Source of the DNA: Petroclostridium xylanilyticum
Lineage (GTDB): Bacteria; Bacillota; Clostridia; SK-Y3
Assembly (NCBI RefSeq): GCF_002252565.1
Contig: NZ_NPML01000018.1
Coordinates: 1-64,000 of the forward strand
Reading direction: 5' to 3'
DNA: 64,000 bases
Shown: in pieces, positions 53,971-63,900 of the stretch
Layout of the letters: the number at the start of each line of letters is the position of its first letter
Position numbering within the stretch: the stretch's first letter is position 1
Program-made: the position numbers and the translations under genes
Notes under the pieces: generated by a model
The model's database searches: none
Seen by the model: the letters and a program-made list of their open reading frames with translations, nothing else
What the model was told of the DNA's origin: nothing

Positions 53971-55323
53971 TTACCCCTTCTTCCTGCTAAATCGGACTTT
54001 TTCAGTGGTTTCGAACCGTCCCCTGTCGCAAATCATTCCGCAGTATAAGAAAAAGATAATTGAAATAAGTTGAAAATGCATGTCTACATCTATCAATGAA
54101 TGGGACAAGATTGTTAATATAACTATCAAGTAGTACCAGTCCTTTTGTTTTGCTCTTGCAAATCTCACTAAAGTACTAATAATAAATACCATGAGAGAAG
54201 CAAAACCGGTCAGTCCTACATCGGTTAATACCTGTAAGAAATAGTTGTGTACGTATTTTACATAATCTGCCGCATATTGCTCGCATAGCACTGCCCATCC
54301 CATCGCCCCTGCACCAAAAAGGGGATAGTCGGCTATAAGCCTTAGAGCCCCTTTATAATAAGCCATTCTCGCTGCCCATTCAGTAACATCAAAACCGATA
54401 TCTGTTATTCTACTGTAAACCGGATTTCTCACAAGGTTAATAGCTGCAAGCCCGATAACCATTAATACTTTTAATGAATTCATATAAAACGGCATACCCA
54501 GGTATTCAGGAAGTATGGCCGTGATTGCTCCAATTAACAGTACTACTGTAAACCGTATTTCTCCAGAGTTAGATACTAAGAATAGAGAAACAATCGCTGA
54601 TAGTGCTAATAAAAACAAATATCTTATTTTACTATCTTTATCCAGTAACCTCCCGGACAATAATATAAATAAGCTAAAAAGAGAGAATATTATCCACATT
54701 CCACGGGAATAAGTCAGGACCAATCCACAGGTAAGGATATATATGCACAGGTTTAGCACCACTCTCCACTCCCCACTCCTCACTTGACTCAGATACTTTA
54801 AACATAATATAATCCCTATCATAAAATATACAGCTGCAGTATTTGCATAGTGAAAAGTCGATTGTACTCTTTCATCAAATACCGCTCCTTCAATAGGAAA
54901 TATACCTGATAACGCCATCAATCCTAATAGGCTTACAATGACACCTGAAATTATAATGCCCTTATCTATCCATTGTTTATGATGGTTGTGGCACAATGAA
55001 CCAATCATAAAGACAGGTGTAAATGCGATTACTCTTAACGCTTCCCGCAGTGCTCCTTCTTTGTTTACTCCATATAGAACTGATACAATATACAGGACTG
55101 AAAATACAAAAAGAGATATAACTGTCCTGTTAAGAAACAGTTTATCTCTTTTTTGATATATAATATAACCCGCATATATCATAATGACGATATTTGCTAT
55201 AAGGTATTGATGAAAAAAGTATAATCCCTGAAAAATAGACGCAATAATAAAAAATAGAATTACTGCGGTTTTCTCAATACATGTTTTTATTCTGCTATTC
55301 TGCCCGTTTGTCTTAGCTACCAT
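53971..55323 (-). CDS. O-antigen ligase-like membrane protein
   Basis: 450 residues with about 12 predicted membrane helices. A large loop near the C-terminal third (ADYPLFGAGAMGWAVLCEQY, then YVHNYFLQVLTDVGLTGFA) is the Wzy_C/WaaL signature; such enzymes transfer or polymerise lipid-linked glycans. Two odd parts come from repeats: residues about 180-188 (QVRSGEWRV) are encoded by the GGGGAGTG repeat in frame, and the last ~14 residues (FETTEKVRFSRKKG) by the GGACTTTTTCAGTGGTTTCG repeat, which also gives the stop region. No polysaccharide genes adjoin it. Confidence 0.82.
   Translation of the reverse strand: MVAKTNGQNSRIKTCIEKTAVILFFIIASIFQGLYFFHQYLIANIVIMIYAGYIIYQKRDKLFLNRTVISLFVFSVLYIVSVLYGVNKEGALREALRVIAFTPVFMIGSLCHNHHKQWIDKGIIISGVIVSLLGLMALSGIFPIEGAVFDERVQSTFHYANTAAVYFMIGIILCLKYLSQVRSGEWRVVLNLCIYILTCGLVLTYSRGMWIIFSLFSLFILLSGRLLDKDSKIRYLFLLALSAIVSLFLVSNSGEIRFTVVLLIGAITAILPEYLGMPFYMNSLKVLMVIGLAAINLVRNPVYSRITDIGFDVTEWAARMAYYKGALRLIADYPLFGAGAMGWAVLCEQYAADYVKYVHNYFLQVLTDVGLTGFASLMVFIISTLVRFARAKQKDWYYLIVILTILSHSLIDVDMHFQLISIIFFLYCGMICDRGRFETTEKVRFSRKKG
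53976..54013. repeat. GGACTTTTTCAGTGGTTTCG repeat fused to GAACCGTCCCC
   Basis: Shares about 38 bases with 26345-26387. It is followed directly by a GAACCGTCCCC half of the hairpin family, so two repeat families meet here, inside the 3' end of the ligase gene. Confidence 0.8.
54761..54786. repeat. GGGGAGTG-family repeat inside a coding sequence
   Basis: AGTGAGGAGTGGGGAGTGG on the minus strand matches the intergenic repeats at 29957 and 30149 but here is translated in frame. Confidence 0.85.
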
Positions 55324-55385
55324 CTTCTATCCCGCTTATCTTAAAAATACTTATTGTTACAAAAATTAACTCACTTGCATCAAAA

Positions 55386-55829
55386 CTATTGGGCTTTTTG
55401 GTATATATCCTTTTGCACATCTGATTGTTTATTTGGTTCTGAAGGCTGAGGGGATTGCTGCTTTGATTTGGTTTCTTTGGGAAGCTCGTTTAGTTCTTCA
55501 GCAATCATCTTTGAATATTGTTCTTTATCTTTCAAATCTGCTATAATACCCTCGTACTTTTCAATTCGCAGCTTTAAATTTTCAATTTCTTCGTCTTTAG
55601 CACTCAGCTGATTTTTTAGTTCATTGATTTGTACAGCCTGTTCTTTTATTGTTTCATTTGCATTTTTGCTAAGCTTCCGGTCAGCAGAAATCTTATTATA
55701 GGATATAGAAAATGAAAGAAAAAATATAATGGATAATGCTGCAACAGCACCTGTAATTAAAAGGATGAGTTTATGCGGCTTCATCTTCTTGTCTCCCGGC
55801 ACTCTTCTGGAATATGCATACTCGTTCAT
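55386..55829 (-). CDS. Small membrane-anchored coiled-coil protein
   Basis: 147 residues, not recognised. A basic N-terminus is followed by one membrane helix (LILLITGAVAALSIIFFLSF, about 20-39), a coiled coil with heptads (AVQINELKNQLSAKDEEIEN, about 62-105) and a Gln/Pro/Ser-rich tail. The domain after the helix is probably outside the cell. CGGAGG lies upstream of ATG. It lies 62 bases upstream of the ligase-like gene and may be co-transcribed with it. Confidence 0.75.
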   Translation of the reverse strand: MNEYAYSRRVPGDKKMKPHKLILLITGAVAALSIIFFLSFSISYNKISADRKLSKNANETIKEQAVQINELKNQLSAKDEEIENLKLRIEKYEGIIADLKDKEQYSKMIAEELNELPKETKSKQQSPQPSEPNKQSDVQKDIYQKAQ

Positions 55830-56033
55830 CTTAAACCTCCGTATTACTATTAAATACTTTTTTAATTATATCATATATAGAAAAATTTTAAATATGATTT
55901 ATTTGTTTTTATAAATGCTGCATGAGAACCATACGATAACACTGAAAAGGTACTTAATCGGCCAGGGTTTCGACATAAAGACAGTTCCTTAGTCGCATTG
56001 AAGAACATCGGCAAGCGAATCATCTTCCTAGAA

Positions 56034-56064
56034 CGTGACAGTGAGAACCGTCCCCACTGTCACG
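56034..56064. repeat. GGGACGGTTC hairpin at the sbcC stop, with its own stem
   Basis: CGTGACAGTG (56034-56043) and CACTGTCACG (56055-56064) close over the conserved loop AGAACCGTCCC. The sbcC TGA is inside the right stem. The stem sequence differs from other family members but is perfectly complementary. Degenerate repeat words at 55970-56010 adjoin it. Confidence 0.88.
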
Positions 56065-59000
56065 CTTTTTCTATTCTCACCTGGCTGCCCTTTCCATCGG
56101 AAGATGGTGGCTCGACGATAAGGCGGCGGGTTATCCTGCTCTTTAGTTCTGGCACATGGCTGATAAGGCCGATGACTCTTTTTGTGGTACTTAATCTCTC
56201 CAGCGAATCTATTACGGTATCCAGAAGATTCGTATCCAGCGTCCCAAAACCTTCATCCAGGAAGAAAAATTCCAGAGGACTCTGGCCTTTTAGCTGGATT
56301 TGCGATGACAGAGCCAATGCGAGCGATAGAGATGTTAAGAAGGTTTCGCCTCCGGATAAAGATGATACAGGCCTGTGTACGCCCCCATTGGCATTATCCC
56401 TGATTACAAATCCGTTTTCGGTATCCAGTTCCAACGTGTATCTGTACCTTGTCAGTACTCCTAAAAGTTCAGAAGCTTCTTTTGCGATATACCTTAATCT
56501 CTCCTCGGATATAAACTCTATAAAGCTGTTCCCTTTAAGCAGCTTTTGTATCTGGTCCAGCATTTCCTTCTTTTTACTATATTTTTGCCATTCTTTGTTC
56601 AGTTCAACCCATTGATCAAAATTCTTTTTGATATTGTTGTAAATGCTTTTTGCATTTTCATACCGTGAGATGCTGTCTTCCTTCTGCTGCTTCTTTAATA
56701 GATAGTTCTCACTGATTGTCTGCCATTGCTCTTCCGTTATCCTTCTCCCGTTCAGCTTTTTATTCAATAGATCTTTTTGAGTTTCCAATTTCTTTTGAAT
56801 ATCTTCATACTGTTTTATCTCTTCATGCAGGCATTTCTGCTGTTCACCGGACAATAAGCAGTTTTCAACCTCGTCTACGCTTGCAAAGCCCCTTTGTTCA
56901 AGTGCTGTATGCAATCTTTGCATTTCATCATGCAAATTTGTGACATAAATTGTTTTTTGATTCTCCAAAGTGCTTTTCTGCGTGCTGATATTATTAAACT
57001 GTTCCCTTATTTCTTTCAGATACTCCGTAAGCCGCTGTTTTTCTTTCTGCAATAGTGCGATTTTCATATCTATTTCTTTGAGTCCTTCTTCTATATCTTT
57101 ATCCCCCGTGAGTTCCTTCAACTTCTGAATTTTTTCCTCCTGCTGTTCTCTTAGACTCCTCCCTTCCGTTTGGACATCGGCAGCTTTACTTTCCCATGCC
57201 TGCTTATCGGCTATCAATTGTTCAATCTCTTTTTTTATAGTTTCTGAGGACTTTTGCAGCTGCTCCATTTGCTGCTGTCGTTTTTCTATCTTCCTGTCAT
57301 TTTGTTCAATCCTGTCCAGTTCACTGCTGATACTTTGAATACCCAGTTTCTTAATAAATATATTGTAGGATTCAAATATATGCTTGAAATGATGAATGCA
57401 TTCATTAAGTACCTTCTCCTGCTGGAGCAAATTATCTTTATTTATTTCCAGCTCAGCTCTTCTAACACTTTCTTCAATTTTCTGCCCGGATAATGCATCT
57501 TCTAGTTTTGATATGCTTTTCTTTATCTCTTCCAGTTTTGTTTCCCATTGCTCTATTGCTTTCAGCTTCTTCTCGTTTGTTTCTCTGACATGATCTAAAA
57601 CTGTCTCCAGTTGTTCCAGTGCCAAGTCCTGCATATGCCGAGGAAGTGTGTTAACCAGCCGGACATATTCATCCTGCTTTAGCGCTAGATCTTTTGCTGT
57701 CTGAACGGACTGGCTTTCCAACACTTTAAGCTGTTCATGAAGTTTTATGCAATTATTCTCCGCTAACCTATAGCTCTTTTCAGTTTCGGCCAGCTGCTCT
57801 TCAGCCTGTTTTAGCTGCTGTTCTATTTCATGCATTTTTTGCTGCTCTACTGCATTTGCAGGGTTAGGGTGGTGTAAAGATCCGCAGACCGGACATGGAA
57901 GTCCTTCACTTAAATTTTTTGCCAAAGCATAGGCCGTATTTTTGTCATATAGTGTTTTAAATTTTTCAACCCTTTCACGACCGGTGTTAAGTAAAGCCTC
58001 CAGACTGGTTTTATGCAGTTCAGCTTCTTTGCATTTCTCCCCTTGCTGTTGGATGTGGGCATGAATACTGTCCAGGCGCGCACTAATGGCATCTATATCT
58101 GCTTTTTTGGACCTTAGTGCTTCCCATTTTAATTTTATATCATGGTAGCTTCTTTCATCCGCCATGAGTTCATTCCGGTCACCCGGTTTTGTGCTCTCAT
58201 GCTTTACCTGCTGGGATTTTAACTCTTCCAATTTGGCCTGCAGCAGCTGTGTCTGCTTGGAAGCCTCCTCAAGTTTGATCTCCAGTTCACAGATTTTAGA
58301 AGACAGGTCATTATACTCCCGCTGGTGTTTATCCCTGTCCTGCCTGGCTTTATTTAATTCTTCCTCCAGCTTTATTCCTGCCTGTACTTGTTTTCTATCG
58401 TCAACATCTACTTTTAACTTTTCAATATCCTGCCTGCATTCCATGATGCTTTTCTCTAATGCCTCAAGCTCCTGCTTCTTTTTGATAACCTCCTGGTCTT
58501 TCGCCCTAATCTTCTCATTATGGCTTCTATAGCTGTCGCGAAGCATTTGCAGTTTTGTTTCAATTGCACATATTTCCTGTTTTACCTCTAATGCATTATT
58601 AAATTTTGCTTTAAGTTCTACCAGCATGGGAATTTCTATTTCTGCCTTTTCAAGGATTCTGTCATATTCGGCCTGCGCCTTATTCATTTGCGTCTCCAGA
58701 TCAGGCAGCAGCTTGTATATTGATTCCAACTGATGCCGGGTATCCGCTAAATTCTTTTCAGCCTCCCTGTATTTGCTGATGACATCCACCAAGCCATCGG
58801 CCTTGACAGCCTTTTCATAGAGCTTCCTTTTATTGTTTATTTCCTCTAAGCCTGATAAATGTTCCTTTTCTTTATCGGTGATATCCTTTAATTCATTGAC
58901 AAGCTCCCATACTTCTTTTGCTTCATTATATTCTATCTCAGCCATTTTAAGTTCATCATCCGAATTCTCTTTATCCTGCCACGCCGTTTTCATCTTTCCT

Positions 59001-59668
59001 TCAGCTTCTATCAATGCTTTTTCCGAGGCATCCCCTAAAGAAGACATGGCACCTTCTATATGGGACAGCTTATTTCTTATATCTGATAGTTTTTTGCCAA
59101 CTTTTTCGGTCAACCCTCTCCCATATTCCTCAAGGTAGAATATGCGCTCCATCATATCCCTTTTTTTGGCCTTATCCAACAGAAGGAATTCCTGGAACTT
59201 GTTCTGCGGAAGTACTACGGAACGGGTGAAATCATCCGGATCAAGCCCTACAAGGTCTATCACCTTTGCTGTAACCTCCCGCTCCTTGTCTGCCATGACA
59301 ATATCTCCATCACCGGCAATCTCAAAAAGTCTTACCAGTCTGGCCTCAATAAAACTGTCCGAACCTTTTTTTCTTTTATATACTCTTTCTACCTTATAGG
59401 TCTTCCGCGTATTTTCCTTTAACAGGTCAAAGGTGAAGGATACCCGGACATTGCTCATGTCGGTATTAATAATACCCTGAGTACCACGGTTTGCACGCTG
59501 CACATTTCCATATAGCGCTAAAGTAATGGCATCCAGTATGGTAGACTTTCCGCTGCCGGTAGGACCAAAAATGCCGAACAGCCCTGTTTCCCCCAGCTTG
59601 TCAAAATCTATTTTTTGAGTTTCTTTAAAGCTCTGCAAGCCTTCTATCTCTAAATATCTTGGTCTCAT
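56060..59668 (-). CDS. sbcC: Exonuclease SbcC (Rad50-like ATPase)
   Basis: 1202 residues. Walker A GPTGSGKS is at 35-42, long coiled coils follow, and the zinc hook is CPVC at C592/C595; a second coiled coil leads to the ABC signature LSGGETF and Walker B FFFLDEGFGTLD. With SbcD it opens hairpins and trims DNA ends, a function of note in a genome with so many palindromes. The start overlaps the sbcD stop by one base (TAATG). The last codons run into a GGGACGGTTC hairpin. Confidence 0.96.
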   Translation of the reverse strand: MRPRYLEIEGLQSFKETQKIDFDKLGETGLFGIFGPTGSGKSTILDAITLALYGNVQRANRGTQGIINTDMSNVRVSFTFDLLKENTRKTYKVERVYKRKKGSDSFIEARLVRLFEIAGDGDIVMADKEREVTAKVIDLVGLDPDDFTRSVVLPQNKFQEFLLLDKAKKRDMMERIFYLEEYGRGLTEKVGKKLSDIRNKLSHIEGAMSSLGDASEKALIEAEGKMKTAWQDKENSDDELKMAEIEYNEAKEVWELVNELKDITDKEKEHLSGLEEINNKRKLYEKAVKADGLVDVISKYREAEKNLADTRHQLESIYKLLPDLETQMNKAQAEYDRILEKAEIEIPMLVELKAKFNNALEVKQEICAIETKLQMLRDSYRSHNEKIRAKDQEVIKKKQELEALEKSIMECRQDIEKLKVDVDDRKQVQAGIKLEEELNKARQDRDKHQREYNDLSSKICELEIKLEEASKQTQLLQAKLEELKSQQVKHESTKPGDRNELMADERSYHDIKLKWEALRSKKADIDAISARLDSIHAHIQQQGEKCKEAELHKTSLEALLNTGRERVEKFKTLYDKNTAYALAKNLSEGLPCPVCGSLHHPNPANAVEQQKMHEIEQQLKQAEEQLAETEKSYRLAENNCIKLHEQLKVLESQSVQTAKDLALKQDEYVRLVNTLPRHMQDLALEQLETVLDHVRETNEKKLKAIEQWETKLEEIKKSISKLEDALSGQKIEESVRRAELEINKDNLLQQEKVLNECIHHFKHIFESYNIFIKKLGIQSISSELDRIEQNDRKIEKRQQQMEQLQKSSETIKKEIEQLIADKQAWESKAADVQTEGRSLREQQEEKIQKLKELTGDKDIEEGLKEIDMKIALLQKEKQRLTEYLKEIREQFNNISTQKSTLENQKTIYVTNLHDEMQRLHTALEQRGFASVDEVENCLLSGEQQKCLHEEIKQYEDIQKKLETQKDLLNKKLNGRRITEEQWQTISENYLLKKQQKEDSISRYENAKSIYNNIKKNFDQWVELNKEWQKYSKKKEMLDQIQKLLKGNSFIEFISEERLRYIAKEASELLGVLTRYRYTLELDTENGFVIRDNANGGVHRPVSSLSGGETFLTSLSLALALSSQIQLKGQSPLEFFFLDEGFGTLDTNLLDTVIDSLERLSTTKRVIGLISHVPELKSRITRRLIVEPPSSDGKGSQVRIEKA

Positions 59669-60924
59669 TATATCACCTCCTCCATCATCATTTCTTCATC
59701 TTCCTCACTATCATTTAACACATCAAGAAAAGTATTGATAAGCTCTTCGGATACTTCTACTCCCACTTTATATTTATAAAATTCTTTAAATAATTCATCA
59801 ATCTTCTTTGTTTCCCTGCTTTGATATCCCTCTGCTTCCCTGTCCGCCGTCTTTATGATTGGTCTTATATTGATAATTCCAGGGTTTAGTTCTCTAAGCT
59901 TTTTTTGTTCTTCCATTGTTAATACCCTGTCGGTGTGAACCTCAAGGTCTATCCAGGCATTGGCATCCCTGCCCTGTTCGCACCATTCGAGGGCTTCTTC
60001 CATGCCGTTTTTTGCTACCCATTTTACCAGGGGCCTTCCACAATTTAATGTGATTTCATGAATCACTGATTCACTTCCTGGAACCGCATCTACGATGTAT
60101 ACTACTTTGCTGTATCCTGCTTCTGAAAAGCTGTATGCAAGGGGAGAGCCGGAATAGCACGTAGGAGACGGAGCACTTTTTATTCTCTGGGGTCTGTGCA
60201 AATGTCCCAGTGCAATATAATGGGCATTCCCCGGTAAAACTTGCGGGTCTACCGTCATCGCCCCTCCGACCTGCAGCGTCCTTTCAGACTCTGACTGTTT
60301 TCCTCCTCTTAAAAAAATATGACTCACTACAAGGTTAACCGTATCATCCCTGAATTTTTCGCCAAGCTTTGCAAATATACTCCCTATCTTATCCGAATAG
60401 GCCTGCTGAAGCTTTTCTTCATCCGCTTCCCGGGACAATACCTGTTCCAGCCTTGACTCCGAGGGATAGGGCAGGGCAATGATTACAGCATGGTGTTCAC
60501 AACTGCCTATATGAAGTTCCAGCCATCCCGGCCCCGAATCAACAATTTTTACATTTTTACCGGCAATGGGATATGTACCTGCATCACTATCAGGATAACC
60601 CAACAGTATTACGCCATTTTTATATGCCAGAGGGCTTGCCGCACAAAGTCTTTCGGGACTGTCATGATTCCCGGCTATAACAACAACTGCCCTTCTTCCT
60701 TTACCATTGAGCCTGTCCACCGCTTCATAAAAAAGCTCCTCTGCTGCCGATGATGGCGTATATGTATCAAATATATCGCCTGCAATAAGGACGATATCAA
60801 CGTTCTCCCGCTCTACGATATCACAAAGTTCATTAATAAACTCTCTTTGTTCATCTATCCTGTTTATATTCTCAAGACATTTTCCCAGATGCCAATCGGA
60901 CGTATGAAGGATTCTCACTGTCAT
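59668..60924 (-). CDS. sbcD: Exonuclease SbcD (Mre11-like nuclease)
   Basis: 418 residues. Metallophosphoesterase motifs in order: HTSDWHLGK, AGDIFDTYTPS, IAGNHDSPERL, VSHIFLRGG and GHLHRPQ. A C-terminal capping domain follows, with an acidic end (DSEEDEEMMMEEVI). It is the nuclease partner of SbcC. ATG at 60924 has AAGGAG only four bases upstream; GTG at 60915 is a possible start with longer spacing. It lies 14 bases after addA. Confidence 0.95.
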   Translation of the reverse strand: MTVRILHTSDWHLGKCLENINRIDEQREFINELCDIVERENVDIVLIAGDIFDTYTPSSAAEELFYEAVDRLNGKGRRAVVVIAGNHDSPERLCAASPLAYKNGVILLGYPDSDAGTYPIAGKNVKIVDSGPGWLELHIGSCEHHAVIIALPYPSESRLEQVLSREADEEKLQQAYSDKIGSIFAKLGEKFRDDTVNLVVSHIFLRGGKQSESERTLQVGGAMTVDPQVLPGNAHYIALGHLHRPQRIKSAPSPTCYSGSPLAYSFSEAGYSKVVYIVDAVPGSESVIHEITLNCGRPLVKWVAKNGMEEALEWCEQGRDANAWIDLEVHTDRVLTMEEQKKLRELNPGIINIRPIIKTADREAEGYQSRETKKIDELFKEFYKYKVGVEVSEELINTFLDVLNDSEEDEEMMMEEVI

Positions 60925-60938
60925 CACGCTCCTTGGTG

Positions 60939-63900
60939 TTAGTATGCTATGATTTCTCCATTCCCAAACAAATATATGTACTTTTCTTTTACCCTCTTAC
61001 CTGTGATGCTTTCTAATGCTTTTGCATAGTAATCAATTTGTACCCTGTACTTCTCCTTGATGATACCTGTATTCCCATCCGTGATATAATCGGTCTTGTA
61101 GTCCAGTAGTACCAGTTCACCCTGCTCTTCGAAATAACAGTCAATAATTCCCTGCAGCAGAATGGTTTCGCCTCCATAGGTGTTTTCGTCCAGGTCCTTA
61201 TATAATTCTGTACTCTTGAGTTCGATATTAAAGGGAATTTCTCTGCTTACCCTGTCGGACTGCAGCATCCTTTTTCCCAGCGGCGAGTCAAAAAACTTTT
61301 TAATCCTATGCAGATTTACAGCGTTCGCCTGCTGTTCGGTCAACAGCTCCCTCAACATCATTTCGACAACCTGGAATTCTATTTCTCTAAGGGTAGAGAC
61401 TTTGTTTAAATCCAGATGCTGCATTACAAAGTGCATGATGGTGCCTTTCTCTGCTGCGGTCAACCCCTTGCTTTCTTCTAAAAACATAGGCCTTTTTACA
61501 AGAGGAGGTATAAAAATAGATACTGTATACTCATCAGAAAATTCAGCATTAAAATGTCTTTTTAACTCGGTTACCGATATTTTGCTCGGAAGCCTTCCAC
61601 ATATATGGTAAGGATATTGCCAGCTTAATCTTCTATGAACGTCCTCGCCGTATTGGCTGCATATACCCTGGTTGCCCAGTTCTTCAAGTTTTCGCAAAAA
61701 ATCCTGTTCCTTTTGCTCCATCTCTGACTTTCCGGTTAGTACATCTTTTTTATTCCACAATTTCACCTGCCATAGGGAAGCATCTTCAAGCAATGTACCG
61801 GGATATTCCTGCTCCAGGCCGCCAATTTGCCTGAGCGGCCTGCAATCTTTATGACGCACAAGTGCACTGCCTATCCAGTCCAGATAGCTTTTTGCCCTCA
61901 GCATCTCATATTCCGGCAGCTTGGTATCTTCTACCCCGATACTACTGCACCATCGTCCGGCGGCCTTTTCAATATCCTTTACCGCTCCCGTAATAATTAA
62001 TTTTTCTTTTGCCCGGGTGAAGGCGACATATAAAACCCTCATTTCTTCTGAGAGGCTTTCCAGTTTAGCCTTGTATTTTATCGCCTGTTTAGGAACAGTA
62101 GGATATGAAATCCTCCTTTTATAGTCTACAAAATCCGGGCCAAAACCCAAATCCTGGTGAAGCAGTATGCTTTTGTTCATGTCCTGCAGATTAAAGCCCT
62201 TACCGGTCCCTGATACAAAAACTACCGGGAACTCTAACCCTTTACTCTTGTGAATGCTCATAATTCTGACTACATTTTCATTTTCTCCCAGTATTTTAGC
62301 GCTGCCCATATCTCCTCTGCTGCTTTTTAACTTGTTGATAAAATTAATAAAGTTAAATAACCCTTTATAGCTCGTCTCTTCGTACTGCCGTGCCCTTTCA
62401 AAAAGGATTCTCAGGTTTGCCTGGCGCTGTACGCCTCCCGGCATGGCCCCTACAAAGCTAAAATAGCCTGTGTCGGTATATAAATACCAGATCAGCTCAT
62501 CGGTAGACATATGGGCTGCATTTTTTCTCCATTGATGAAGGCGCTGTAAAAAAGCCGCCGACTTATTGGCGGTTTCACCACTGCCTTCAAGAACCATTTT
62601 TTTCATAGCCTCGTAGAAAGAACTTTCCCGGTCCGCCAAGCGGATATCAATCAATTCCTCCGGCGTAAAAGAAGCAATGGGTGAACGCAGCACTGAGAGA
62701 AGTGGAATATCCTGCATCGGATTGTCAATTACCTGCAAAAGGGACATCACTGTTTGTATTTCTATTGTGTTAAAATATCCTGTCCCGGTATCGGCATAGG
62801 CAGGAATGCCCTGTGCTCCCAGTTCTTCTACAAATATTTCAGCCCAATTCCGAGTTGCACGGAGTAAGATAACAATATCTTTATATTCTACAGGCCTATA
62901 GGACTTTAACTGTTTATCATATACTTTAAAAATTCTTCCTTCTTCATCGGGCAGCATTAGCTCCTTGATTCTCTTTACCACTATCCTTGCTTCAGCCTGA
63001 ATGTTATCCAGTTCCTCTTCCTCTTCTGTGGTCAGTCCATCGGCTTCCTCATCATCGATTAACTCTTGTGTCCAATCATCTATCCTATCTTCGCCGTCTT
63101 TCATATCAATGATATGAAGCTCTACCGTCCCCCCTGCCGTCCCTTCCGGATCTTCCAGCACATCATATTTCGCACCTAAATTTAAAGCTTCTTCATCGGT
63201 GTAATCAAGTTCTCCTATGTTTTCCGACATAATCTGCTTAAATAGGTAGTTAACACTTTTTATGACTTCTTCCCGGCTTCTGAAGTTTTTATAAAGCTGT
63301 ATTTTTTTCTCTTTTGCCTCTTCCTGGTCTGAATACCTGTTATACTTGTCAAGGAAAAGCTCCGGTCTCGCCTGTCTAAAACGGTAAATGCTTTGTTTTA
63401 CATCCCCTACCATAAAAATGTTAGGTGTGCCGGTATCTTGTCTGGAGATCATGCTCATAATTACTTCCTGGACCATATTGCTGTCCTGGTACTCATCTAT
63501 GAGAATTTCTTCAAACCGCTCCTGGAATCCAAGAGCTACTTTTGAAGGTTTCATATTCCCTTCTGTATCTGTCTCAGTTAAAATTTCAAGACAAAAATGC
63601 TCCAGGTCATTAAAATCCAATAGTGATTTTTCCTTTTTCTTATTAGAATATTTATCATCAAATTCAATAACAAGCTGTGCCAGGCAGTTCATTAAAGGAT
63701 ACAACTGTTTTAAATTAGCAGTTATTTCACGGGAAATAGACACAAAAATATCCTCTTTAATTTTTTTTAACCTTTTTTTTACTTCTTCCCTTATAGCTTT
63801 TACCTGTTCCTGCTTCTCCTTATCTGCATCTTTTGCGCAGCGTGGCAATTTGCCAAATTCAAATGCAGCAAATGCTTCATAAAGCTCATCCCATGTGGCA

